Source of the DNA: SB15 sp964639245 | GTDB taxonomy: Bacteria; Chloroflexota; Anaerolineae; Aggregatilineales; J027 | Length of the DNA: 64,000 nt | NCBI GenBank assembly: GCA_964639245.1 | Contig: CAZXCU010000008.1 | Location: 190,031-254,030 of the forward strand | Direction of reading: 5' to 3' | Shown here: in pieces, positions 8,832 through 16,766 of the stretch | Layout of the letters: the number at the start of each line of letters is the position of its first letter | Numbering within the stretch: the first letter of the stretch is position 1 | Notes under the pieces: generated by a model | The model's input: only the letters and a program-made list of their open reading frames with translations | Database searches by the model: none | Told to the model about the DNA's origin: nothing | Translations under genes and position numbers: made by a program

Positions 8832-9838
8832 TCCGCCTCCAGATAATTTGCCGCATAAGTGACTTCTTCTGCCGAAAGATAATTCGCCAATTCCGCCAGA
8901 AATGCCGCGTTCGAGTCATAAGGCCGCGCTGCCATCACCGTTTCAGCGATGGTTTCATCCACACCCGGAATCTGCATGAGCGTGGCCGCGTCCGATTCAT
9001 TGATATTCACCGGCACATACACATAGGCTTCGTAAGCGGCGACCTGTGAATCGTCTACATATTTGCCAATTTCACGGCGGAATTGCTCAATGCTGATATA
9101 CGGGCGGTATTCTTCAAATTCGCGTACCATCCGATTGCCCATGTCAGGAATCGTCAAAAATTCCTCGGAGGAGGCCGTGTTCAGGTTGAGCAGGGTAAAG
9201 GGTTGCCCTACCGAAGTCAGGTCATTGTCATAGGAGGAAAAATCCACCACCGGATAATAAGGCCCTTCGGCTTGGGCGGGAGTCAGCGCCAGTGTTCCCG
9301 ATGACCCATTCACCGCCACGACCAGATTCGCTGTTGCCAACCGCACCGGGTTTCCTTGTTCGTCGGTGCTTTCTTCGGGTTGCAAAATCAGACTTTCACC
9401 CCCACCTGCTTGAAACACCCCATCCGATTCAAACAGGGCGCGGTCTTCTTCAAAATAAAATTGGGTCGTCAGCAGTTCAACCCCATCCAATTTCACCTTG
9501 ACATGAATATGTGGCGGACGCTGGGCTTCATACAAGGCCGGTTTGATGGTACGGAAATTGTAATTGCCATTTTCATCGGTGGTGGCGGTGCCAAAATATT
9601 GAAAATCCGGCAGCAGTTCGGCGGGGTCGGCATCGTTTGGATGGTTATACACCCCGTTCGCGTCCGTTTGCCAGATTTCAACCACCGCCCTCACCACCGG
9701 AGCGCCATTGACATCCAGCACCTGCCCTTCCAGCAAAATGACTTCCCCGACTCCACTCACTTCCTGCCGCGCAAATGCGAAATTCGCACTCACCATCAGC
9801 AGAACCAACACACCACCAACCAGCATTCTCTTGAACAT
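8828..9838 (-). CDS. Exported intradiol-dioxygenase-like protein with HhH repeats
   Basis: 336 aa with a signal peptide (cleavage near FAFA). Residues 33-130 match the intradiol ring-cleavage dioxygenase core, and the four iron ligands expected from protocatechuate 3,4-dioxygenase are visible: Y64 (NGVYNHP), Y103 (KPALY), H110 and H112 (PPHIHV). The family's usual N-terminal motif appears instead after the core, at residues 186-196 (TPAQAEGPYYP), as in a circular permutation. The C-terminus (215-307) holds two ComEA-like helix-hairpin-helix units (LNLNTASSEEFLTIPDMG, VNINESDAATLMQIPGVD). Substrate unknown. The ATG follows GAGGAG; the gene is coupled to the small membrane protein downstream. 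Confidence 0.78.
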   Translation of the reverse strand: MFKRMLVGGVLVLLMVSANFAFARQEVSGVGEVILLEGQVLDVNGAPVVRAVVEIWQTDANGVYNHPNDADPAELLPDFQYFGTATTDENGNYNFRTIKPALYEAQRPPHIHVKVKLDGVELLTTQFYFEEDRALFESDGVFQAGGGESLILQPEESTDEQGNPVRLATANLVVAVNGSSGTLALTPAQAEGPYYPVVDFSSYDNDLTSVGQPFTLLNLNTASSEEFLTIPDMGNRMVREFEEYRPYISIEQFRREIGKYVDDSQVAAYEAYVYVPVNINESDAATLMQIPGVDETIAETVMAARPYDSNAAFLAELANYLSAEEVTYAANYLEAE

Positions 9839-10138
9839 TGAATTTTTTCTCCTCAGTCATAACCAAAGGCAGCACCATTTCGTGAAATCATCCAAAATAA
9901 GAACCCCTCCTTCCCCTCTCTAAAAAAAGAAGAGAAGGGCGGGGTCAACGTCATCATCTGCCCAATACTTTATGATTGTACGGTGTGTTTCAGGATGTGG
10001 GTTATGCCATCCTCAAATAACCTTAAATCCACCTTAAATCGCAAATTTAAGCCAAATTTAAGGTTGTTTGAGATGCCGATAACACTGTCTTTTGCGAGAG
10101 TCGGTATCATCAGAAAATCACAACGAAAAGGAGTACGC
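9839..10138. other. Divergent promoter region of the dioxygenase and yceI genes
   Basis: 300 bp without a gene. It contains a C-rich/G-rich hairpin (about 9903-9943) lying between divergent genes, so it is not simply a terminator, and the TTTAAGG box cluster that precedes yceI. Confidence 0.7.
10021..10073 (+). promoter_or_regulatory. Cluster of TTTAAGG boxes upstream of yceI
   Basis: CCTTAAA at 10021-10027 and 10032-10038 (11-bp period), then TTTAAGC 10046-10052, TTTAAGG 10057-10063 and TTTGAGA 10067-10073. GATAAC (10078-10083) follows 4 bp later, exactly as before the PDZ/htrA genes, and starts 21 bp after the TTTAAGG in both cases. Likely an OmpR-family activator site facing yceI; the inverted pair may serve the divergent gene. 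Confidence 0.6.
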
Positions 10139-10846
10139 ATGAGTAAAAATTTGGTGCGGATGATCGGCCTCATCGTGGGGCTTGGGGTGGTGGCGGTGGC
10201 TGCCGTAGGGATTTATATTTATGTCGCCGGGGGCGATGGGGAAGCCAGTGAAGATGTCACCGAAAATGCGGTTCAATTGACCGCCGAAAGTGCCAGCGAG
10301 ACCGTCTTTCGCATTGTTCAGGAAGAATCGCAGGTGAGTTTCACCTTGCAGGAAGATTTGCGCGGTCAACGGGTGACGGTGGTTGGCACGACCCAAGATG
10401 TGGCGGGCGATATTCAAATTGATACCCAAACCCCCGCCAACAGTCAAATTGGCGCGATTCGGATTAACCTCCGCACAATTGCCACCGACAATGACTTCCG
10501 CAATCGGGCTATTCGCGGTGAAATTTTGAAATCTGCCGAAGATGCGTATGAATTTACCGAATTTATCCCGACAGCGATCACCGGATTACCCGAAACCGTG
10601 ACCGTTGGCACCCCTTTCACCTTCCAGGTCACAGGCGATTTGAAACTGGTCGACACAACAAAATCCGTGACCTTTGATGTCACCGTCACGCCGGTTTCGG
10701 AAACACGCATTGAAGGTGTAGGCACAACGGTTGTGCTGCGTTCGGATTATGGGCTGGAAATTCCCAGCGTGCCGAGTGTTGCCAATGTCACCGATGAAGT
10801 TGAACTCAAAATCGAATTTGTGGCTGTGGCTGTTGAAAATGCCTAA
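10139..10846 (+). CDS. YceI-family lipid-binding-like protein
   Basis: 235 aa. An N-terminal membrane anchor (MSKNLVRMIGLIVGLGVVAVAAVGIYIYV) is followed by a YceI-type beta-barrel domain (about residues 55-233). Typical YceI elements are seen: FRIVQEESQVSFTL, the IRINLRTIATDNDFRNRAIRGEIL block, FEFTEFIPTAITG and GDLKLVDTTKSVTFDVTV. YceI proteins bind isoprenoid-like lipids in an internal tunnel and are often stress-induced. Start at ATG 10139, after AAAAGGAG. Preceded by the TTTAAGG cluster. Confidence 0.88.
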   Translation: MSKNLVRMIGLIVGLGVVAVAAVGIYIYVAGGDGEASEDVTENAVQLTAESASETVFRIVQEESQVSFTLQEDLRGQRVTVVGTTQDVAGDIQIDTQTPANSQIGAIRINLRTIATDNDFRNRAIRGEILKSAEDAYEFTEFIPTAITGLPETVTVGTPFTFQVTGDLKLVDTTKSVTFDVTVTPVSETRIEGVGTTVVLRSDYGLEIPSVPSVANVTDEVELKIEFVAVAVENA

Positions 10847-10872
10847 TTTTGTAGACTAACTGTGTTGCAACC

Positions 10873-11211
10873 ATGTTGCATCTTATCTCCGTAAGCGAGT
10901 TCACCCTAGATGATGCCCTGACAGCCCTCCTGTCAGGGTTTATTATCGAACAGCAGCCTACCCTGCCAGACATTGCCCCTGAGATTTTATTCATTGATGC
11001 AGAATTAATTTCCCTTGAAGCCCTTGCCCGCTACCGCCAGCAGCACCCCCGCGTCATTTTGATTGTGTTTAGCACCTTGGATGATATTGAAACACGGGTG
11101 CGCTACTTTACTGCCGGGGCGGATGCGTTTTTTGCCCGTCCAACCAGCGCGGCGGTGGTGTTCGCGCATGTGTCCTCCTTGCGGCGGCGAAAAATGATGA
11201 AGCAATCTTAG
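10873..11211 (+). CDS. Small receiver-like (CheY-fold) protein, degenerate
   Basis: 112 aa resembling a response-regulator receiver domain: LFIDAE holds a possible phospho-acceptor Asp, followed by an LIVFSTLDD strand and AGADAFFARP at the end. The usual KPF lysine is replaced (FARP), and the first acidic pair expected near residues 8-10 is missing (HLISVSEF). It may be a phosphorylation-independent receiver. There is no good ribosome site. It lies 26 bp after yceI and converges with the histidine kinase gene, overlapping its stop by 4 bp. Confidence 0.6.
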   Translation: MLHLISVSEFTLDDALTALLSGFIIEQQPTLPDIAPEILFIDAELISLEALARYRQQHPRVILIVFSTLDDIETRVRYFTAGADAFFARPTSAAVVFAHVSSLRRRKMMKQS

Positions 11212-12638
11212 CGGCTGCGTTGCCAGCGAATCGTCACGGTTGTCCCTTTGTCCTTGCCTTCGCTGGCAACCGTCAACTTTGCGCCGTACACCCCCGCAAT
11301 CGCTTTGACCAGCGCCAATCCCAGACCCGTTCCCGGAATTTCGCGGCTGTGAGCTTTGTCCCCGCGAAAAAAGCGGTCAAACACATGCGGCAAACTTTCT
11401 GCCTCAATGCCCTGTCCGTTGTCCTGAATCGTGCTGACAATCCAATCGCCTTCCACCTGCACCCGCCAAGTAATTGCCCCGCCTTCTGGGGTGTACTTGA
11501 GCGCATTTTCCAGCACATTCCGAAATAAAATGGTCAGGTGGTTGAGGCTGGCTTGCACTTTGATGGGGTCTTGCACCCCTTCCGGCTGAATCAACCGAAA
11601 TTGAATCGCTTTCGCGGCAGCATCCACCGCGAAGGTGCGGTAGACACTTTCCCCGAAACGCCCAAAATCAATCAGATCCGTTCCCATTTTGGCGCGTCCG
11701 GCATCAAACCGCGAGAGCAAAATCAGGTCGTCAATCAGGCTGCTCATTCGCAGTAGTTCATCATCCAGTTCGTGAATATAGGTGGTGCGGGTGATGTCAT
11801 CCAGCGTTTCATCGTATCGGAGCGCTTCGGTTCGCAGACGCATCGTGGTGAGCGGCGTTCGCAGTTCGTGGGAAGTATTGCTGGCAAAAGCACGCTGTTC
11901 CTCTAACATCGCCTCCAACCGATTCGCCATCGTATTAAAGGCGCTGGCAACCTGATTCAGTTCATGTGCGCCCATCGGTGGGGCGCGGTGCGACAAATTG
12001 CCTCTGGCGAGTTCCGCCGCCGCATTTTGTAATTTTTGAAGCGGACGAATCAGGGAAGCCGAGAGCGAAATACTGGCAATGAGGGAGATCAAGGTAATCG
12101 CTAACACCCCCACCCCCAGCGCAGCCCAGCGTTCGCTAATTTGCTGGGTGAGATTGCTGGCGGGTTCGCTCATCTGGATATAACCGAGAAAATCCCGACG
12201 GCTGAAAATGGGCGCGGCGGTATAAATGGTCAGTGTTCCGGTTTCATCCTTGCGTTCGACAAATAAAATTTTGCCCTGTGATGCACCCACAATTTCCGAA
12301 TACTGGTAGAGGTCTTCAGAAAGAATGTAGGCATGTTCCGGTGGGGTGTTGGGTCGAAATTCTTCTGGCAAATACAGGGTTAATTCCGCGTCGGTCTGTT
12401 CTTCGTAGGAAGCCAGCACTTCATCCAATTCGGTGACGGTGATTTGCCCCTGATAATATGACCATAAGGAGCGTTCCATCCCCTCGGCAGCCAGTTGAAT
12501 TTCATTGACAGTTTGGCGCTGGTAATCCTGACGTGCTGCATCAGAAAGCTGCCGTCCGGCAATCCAGGCCAGCCCGCCGAACCCCACAATGATGAGACCC
12601 ACATAGGCCAGAATAAAGCGATTTCGCAGCGATTTCAT
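11208..12638 (-). CDS. Sensor histidine kinase
   Basis: 476 aa, inner-membrane sensor. Order: TM1 (about 7-26), extracytoplasmic sensor domain (27-170), TM2 (172-194), HAMP (195-248), HisKA with the phospho-acceptor H257 in ASNTSHELRTPL, then HATPase_c with N box (RNVLENALKYTP), G1 (DNGQGI), F box (FDRFFRGDKAHS) and G2 (GTGLGLALVK). Start at ATG 12638, 4 bp after the regulator stop, so the pair is one operon. All key residues are present. Signal unknown; context suggests envelope stress. Confidence 0.9.
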   Translation of the reverse strand: MKSLRNRFILAYVGLIIVGFGGLAWIAGRQLSDAARQDYQRQTVNEIQLAAEGMERSLWSYYQGQITVTELDEVLASYEEQTDAELTLYLPEEFRPNTPPEHAYILSEDLYQYSEIVGASQGKILFVERKDETGTLTIYTAAPIFSRRDFLGYIQMSEPASNLTQQISERWAALGVGVLAITLISLIASISLSASLIRPLQKLQNAAAELARGNLSHRAPPMGAHELNQVASAFNTMANRLEAMLEEQRAFASNTSHELRTPLTTMRLRTEALRYDETLDDITRTTYIHELDDELLRMSSLIDDLILLSRFDAGRAKMGTDLIDFGRFGESVYRTFAVDAAAKAIQFRLIQPEGVQDPIKVQASLNHLTILFRNVLENALKYTPEGGAITWRVQVEGDWIVSTIQDNGQGIEAESLPHVFDRFFRGDKAHSREIPGTGLGLALVKAIAGVYGAKLTVASEGKDKGTTVTIRWQRSR

Positions 12639-12642
12639 CAAC

Positions 12643-13332
12643 CTAACCTGTCGCAAAACGATAGCCAATTCCGCGAATGGTTTGAATCAACGCGGGTTGG
12701 CTGGGGTCATCTTCCATTTTTTCACGTAGCCAGCGAATATGCACATCCAGCGTCCGCATATCCCCCAGCCAATCTGTTCCCCAGACCTTATCAAAAATCT
12801 CCGCCCGCGTGACAACCTGCCCCGCATTGACCATGAGCAAATTGAGCAGTTCAAATTCTTTGTAACGCAGTTGGAGTTCCTGCCCATTTTTATAGACCCG
12901 TCGCGTTGCCATATCGAGCGTAATATCCAGAATAGACAACCGATTGCTTTCGGGTTGGTGCTGCGTATCCAATTCGACACGGCGCAGCGCGGCTTTGATC
13001 CGTGCCAGCAGTTCCCGTGTGCTGAACGGTTTGGGAATGTAATCATCTGCGCCAAGTTCCAAACCCAGAATGCGGTCAATTTCTTCATTGAGTGCGGTGA
13101 GCATGACAATGGGAACGGTGCTGCGGGCGCGAAGTTCCTTGCACACATCCCAGCCGGACATTTTGGGCAGCATAATATCCAGCAGCACCAAATCGGGTTG
13201 GTCTTGCAGCGCCATTTCAATTCCCTTTTTGCCATCGGATGCGCTTTTGGCCTCGTACCCTGCCGCTTCAAGGGCGCGAATCACCGGGCCAACAATGAGG
13301 GGGTCATCTTCAATCAGTAGAATCAAAGTCAT
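12643..13332 (-). CDS. OmpR/PhoB-family response regulator
   Basis: 229 aa. Receiver domain with acidic pair E8/D9/D10, phospho-acceptor D52 (LLDIMLP), T79 and K101 (DDYIPKPF). A linker then leads to a winged-helix DNA-binding domain (about 130-227) with LRYKEFELLNLLMVNAGQVV, RTLDVHIRWLREKME and IQTIRGIGYRF. It is co-transcribed with the kinase downstream. The region upstream carries TTTAAGG boxes also found before htrA and yceI, so autoregulation and control of those genes is a reasonable inference. The ATG follows GAAAGGAT. Confidence 0.93.
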   Translation of the reverse strand: MTLILLIEDDPLIVGPVIRALEAAGYEAKSASDGKKGIEMALQDQPDLVLLDIMLPKMSGWDVCKELRARSTVPIVMLTALNEEIDRILGLELGADDYIPKPFSTRELLARIKAALRRVELDTQHQPESNRLSILDITLDMATRRVYKNGQELQLRYKEFELLNLLMVNAGQVVTRAEIFDKVWGTDWLGDMRTLDVHIRWLREKMEDDPSQPALIQTIRGIGYRFATG

Positions 13333-13384
13333 GGTTTATCCTTTCTCCTGATTGTTTCATTAATGACTTAGCGTATCAAGCCAA

Positions 13385-13416
13385 TTTAAGGATATTTAAG
13401 GTCGGCATGATATAAT
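13385..13416 (+). promoter_or_regulatory. TTTAAGG boxes and -10 in the regulator/vapB intergenic region
   Basis: TTTAAGG at 13385-13391 and 13395-13401 (10-bp period), then a consensus TATAAT at 13411-13416 facing the toxin-antitoxin pair. The same spacer is upstream of the minus-strand response regulator (start 13332), so the boxes may serve autoregulation, control of the antitoxin, or both. Confidence 0.55.
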
Positions 13417-13436
13417 ACAAGAAAAGGAGGCAACTC

Positions 13437-13742
13437 ATGCTGCAAATTACCTTACGTTATGAAAACGGCATCTTCAGGCCGATTTCGCCCATTCCCCCTT
13501 TGGCGGAAGGCGAAGAAATTCAAGTCACCTTAGCTGATTCGGACATCAAAACAGAAGTCGGTGGATTAGGGATGCAATACCCCGTTGATGCGGCATATTT
13601 AGAGATGGTCAACCGGACTCGTGGTATGTGGGCAGACATGGAAGAAGATATAGAGGAGTATATTCAAGAGTCCAGAGATATAATTCAACAACAGTGGTTA
13701 GAAAAATTGCTGCACGAGGAACAGGAATGGGACAAGGATTAA
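13437..13742 (+). CDS. VapB-like antitoxin (DUF104/AF2212-type N-terminus)
   Basis: 101 aa. The N-terminus (LRYENGIFRPISPIPPLAEGEEIQVTL) matches the small beta-barrel AF2212-like antitoxin family (YxxGxxxPLxxxxLxEGxxV). The C-terminal half is acidic and helical (MWADMEEDIEEYIQESRD), as expected for a toxin-wrapping segment. A strong AAAAGGAGG ribosome site precedes the ATG. It overlaps the PIN-toxin gene by 16 bp, the usual arrangement. It would neutralise the toxin and may autoregulate. Confidence 0.78.
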   Translation: MLQITLRYENGIFRPISPIPPLAEGEEIQVTLADSDIKTEVGGLGMQYPVDAAYLEMVNRTRGMWADMEEDIEEYIQESRDIIQQQWLEKLLHEEQEWDKD

Positions 13743-14137
13743 ATAATCCACCCGTATTTTTTGTTGATTCTAATATTCTTATAAGACATATTCGTCAAAA
13801 GCAATCACCCACTATTTATGAACAAGCGATCGCAAAATATGGGACAGCGGTTGTGAGCGAAATCGTCATTTTTGAATTGGAAGTAGGCGCACGTCGTGCA
13901 GGTAGGCAATTTGAATTTCAGACTCATTTCAATCATTTAACCGCTTATCCAATGATCGCAACGATTTGGGTTGAGGCAGCAAAGATTCATGCCACACTCT
14001 TAAGTCAAAACCAAACCATAGGGATTTTTGATACCTTTATCGCGGCGACGGCGATTCATCATCACCTACCCCTTTTTACCCTCAACAGTAAACATTTTCA
14101 GCGTGTGACGGGTTTAACCCTGCTCCCTATGCCTTAA
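13727..14137 (+). CDS. VapC-like PIN-domain toxin
   Basis: 136 aa PIN-fold ribonuclease. Conserved acidic residues are visible: D in FVDSNILIRHI near the N-terminus, E in IVIFELEVGARRAG, and D in GIFDTFIAATAI, followed by LFTLNSKHFQRVTGL, the standard VapC C-terminal block. I start it at ATG 13727 (MGQGLNNPP) after GAGGAACAGGA; longer open frame upstream runs inside the antitoxin gene. It overlaps the stop of the convergent membrane-protein gene by 4 bp. Confidence 0.85.
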   Translation: MGQGLNNPPVFFVDSNILIRHIRQKQSPTIYEQAIAKYGTAVVSEIVIFELEVGARRAGRQFEFQTHFNHLTAYPMIATIWVEAAKIHATLLSQNQTIGIFDTFIAATAIHHHLPLFTLNSKHFQRVTGLTLLPMP

Positions 14138-16563
14138 TTAACCTGATAAAGCCAATAGACGGGGATATTTGGATTAAACGGCAATGTCCAAGTGTAGACC
14201 AATGTATAGTCTGCTTGTAATTGGGCTTTTTCTGATTCGCTCAAAAAACTGAACCATTCCGCATTAAACGTTAGATACTTTACGCCAGATGCTTGTAAAT
14301 CGGCAGGACGGCGACTGGTTCGCCATGCAGTCAAGGCTTCTGCTTGGGTAGGCGTTAAATCCAAATCAGCCTCAAATTGGCGTTGTTCAAGTATCCTGAG
14401 CAGCATAAAGATTGAATCCGTTGCCAGATTCTGACAGTGCCAACCATTGGCGTAGCGTCCCACAACGGGCAAAATTTCATCTAACTTGAAGGCGGTGATT
14501 TCACTCGATGGGTCAAAAATAACGCCTTGAACAGGGAATGAATAATCTCTGTAGGCATTGGCAGCCTGTGGTGACAGCCCTAAGCGGGAACCTTTGTCGC
14601 TGGGGCAGACCCCTTCCACCACGCGATAGAGTCGCCGTGTTTCTGCTCCTTGCTCATAATTGGCGATAAGCTGATAGTAAGCGGGGTTGGATAAATTTAG
14701 CTGTCCCAACCAACCGACTTGATGAGCATATGATTCATCTAAATATAGATATTGATACCCTGCCTCACGGACGATTTCTGGTAAAAAGTGGCTTTGCTGC
14801 CAACGCTCAAAGATCTGTTTTTCGGCATCAGCTAAATTGAAATGGGCGGGTAGATTGGCGAACGTTCCGAATGCAGTTTGGGTGCGTGCAACAGCAATGG
14901 GGCTGGCATCTGCCAAGGATAAGCCCCAAACTCTTTCTGTGTACGGGTCAAGTTTGCCAAACCAGATCTGCCGAACTTGCTCATCAAGGGGATTCATGAC
15001 TTTGGACTGGGTGCGGGGTTGGGTCAATCGCCAGAAGGTGTTGGCTCCATCAGTGGCAGTCAGCATGATGAACAGTATGCTTGCTCCTGCCAGCACCGCC
15101 CATCGCCAAACAGGACGCAGGCTTAATTGATAAAGTGGCAGCACGCTCAATGAAGTTAGCATCCACAAGGGTAGTGAGGCCAGCCGATAGTGGTCAAATG
15201 GCACGACTTCACTCACCATGATAAATGTCCACATAACCGACCCAAAACAGGCTAACGCGATGACGGCGGCATGGGTTTGGCGTGTCCAAACCAAATAAAC
15301 GGTTACAAAGACAGACAGAGGCAAAGCTAAGCCCCACTCAGTGAGAATCCGTTCCCAATCGTTTATATCGTAGAGTTGTGCTGGTGGGATACTGCTGCGT
15401 TCCAATGAATAAGCAGGCAGCCTAGGACGAAATTCAAAGAGGGAGGCATTTTCTTGAACGACTGCCGAATCTGCATAAGCTTCGCCAAAGGGCGGACAAA
15501 AAATAGTGTCCGTGACAACCCCACCCTGAATACTTAACATGATGATTCCTGTTGCCGAATACAGTATCAAATGGGTAAGAGCGCGGCGTGAACGCTGCTG
15601 CCAAACCCGCAAAAGTAGCCATAAGCCAATCGGGATGAACACCAGAATTGAACCGGTTGTATAAAACACGGCTGAAGTTGCTGCGAGCATTCCAATAGAG
15701 ACGTACATAAACCAACTTTGCCCTTCTAGCTGGAGCATCGCAAGATAGGCTAGCAGCGCAACTACCCAAAAACCAATCGGATTGGGTGTTGCCATGTAGT
15801 TGATTGCAGAAGTCATCAGTCCTGTAGTATAGGGAAAAGGCAGCGTTTCAGCAGAAAAATAGTCGAATGAAACGATTTTCATGGGATTGGCGTACCACTG
15901 ACCCGGCCCTACCCACATAAACAGGACAGCGCCAACGACAGGCCAAAGGATGGTTCTACGCCCTAACAACAACCAGAGTAGGGAAAAGCATAAACCTAAG
16001 GTTGCAGTCGTATTGTAAGCTGTGCGTAACCAAACAACATCGAGCAATCGCACCATGCCGCTTTGTCGAGACAGCACGCCTGCCATTGCATTTTCGGCAT
16101 AATGATAAAAATTACAGTTATTCGGATTGGCATAGCTAGGCATGGCAAACCGCGCTGGCAAACCCACACTGGCAATCACGCTGGCACGCGGACTGTGGTC
16201 TTCTTCATCTGCGCTGATGTTGGTGGAAGAAGCCTTAAGTACAACGCCAGCAATAACAAACCAGAATATCAGCAGACCAAGTGCTTGAAACCGCGATACG
16301 CTGAGGCATGTGGGCGTAACCCGTTGGCGGCGAAGATACCAGCTTAGCATCCCGATTACCCATAGTAAGGCTAACACTAACCATGCTGCTATCAAAACAG
16401 GGAAAAAATGCAAGAGGATATTCAATAAGAAAAAATGTAAAACACTACCTGTTCCTAATGCAACCGGCAAAAGCGTGACCAGTTCACTCATACCCAATCC
16501 GTACCGCGCAATTAGGTAGCCTGTGATCAACCATGAAAAAAATACTAAGCCCACAATGATCAT
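14134..16563 (-). CDS. Large polytopic membrane protein, possibly GT-C glycosyltransferase-like
   Basis: 809 aa; not assigned to a family with confidence. The first ~500 residues hold about a dozen hydrophobic segments; the last ~300 are soluble and presumably extracytoplasmic. The first large loop carries an acidic DEEDH (119-123) after the second or third membrane segment, where GT-C glycosyltransferases place their catalytic acidic motif. The gene stands alone between the toxin gene and a repeat-bounded spacer, without sugar-biosynthesis neighbours. Role in surface glycosylation is only a suggestion. Confidence 0.6.
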   Translation of the reverse strand: MIIVGLVFFSWLITGYLIARYGLGMSELVTLLPVALGTGSVLHFFLLNILLHFFPVLIAAWLVLALLWVIGMLSWYLRRQRVTPTCLSVSRFQALGLLIFWFVIAGVVLKASSTNISADEEDHSPRASVIASVGLPARFAMPSYANPNNCNFYHYAENAMAGVLSRQSGMVRLLDVVWLRTAYNTTATLGLCFSLLWLLLGRRTILWPVVGAVLFMWVGPGQWYANPMKIVSFDYFSAETLPFPYTTGLMTSAINYMATPNPIGFWVVALLAYLAMLQLEGQSWFMYVSIGMLAATSAVFYTTGSILVFIPIGLWLLLRVWQQRSRRALTHLILYSATGIIMLSIQGGVVTDTIFCPPFGEAYADSAVVQENASLFEFRPRLPAYSLERSSIPPAQLYDINDWERILTEWGLALPLSVFVTVYLVWTRQTHAAVIALACFGSVMWTFIMVSEVVPFDHYRLASLPLWMLTSLSVLPLYQLSLRPVWRWAVLAGASILFIMLTATDGANTFWRLTQPRTQSKVMNPLDEQVRQIWFGKLDPYTERVWGLSLADASPIAVARTQTAFGTFANLPAHFNLADAEKQIFERWQQSHFLPEIVREAGYQYLYLDESYAHQVGWLGQLNLSNPAYYQLIANYEQGAETRRLYRVVEGVCPSDKGSRLGLSPQAANAYRDYSFPVQGVIFDPSSEITAFKLDEILPVVGRYANGWHCQNLATDSIFMLLRILEQRQFEADLDLTPTQAEALTAWRTSRRPADLQASGVKYLTFNAEWFSFLSESEKAQLQADYTLVYTWTLPFNPNIPVYWLYQVN

Positions 16564-16572
16564 ATAAATTAG

Positions 16573-16762
16573 TAACTCACCTTACGTGTAATGAGGTAAA
16601 CTTGTAAACTGAAAGGATGAAGACAACGATCTATTGGACATCTATGGCGATTATCTCATATCTTGTGTCCAGTAATACTACCCGCACCTTCAACCACATG
16701 ACCAGTCTCTATTGTCCATAGTGGACTGTGGAACACTACCATAAATCTCTAAAGGTGAGTTA
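16573..16762. repeat. Inverted-repeat-bounded intergenic element (TAACTCACCTT ends)
   Basis: 190 bp flanked by TAACTCACCTT (16573-16583) and its exact reverse complement AAGGTGAGTTA (16752-16762). Inside are further imperfect palindromes around TATTGGACA and TGTCCAGTAATA. No coding capacity. Related ends occur at 18384-18437 and 29299-29425. Confidence 0.6.
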
Positions 16763-16766
16763 GTCA

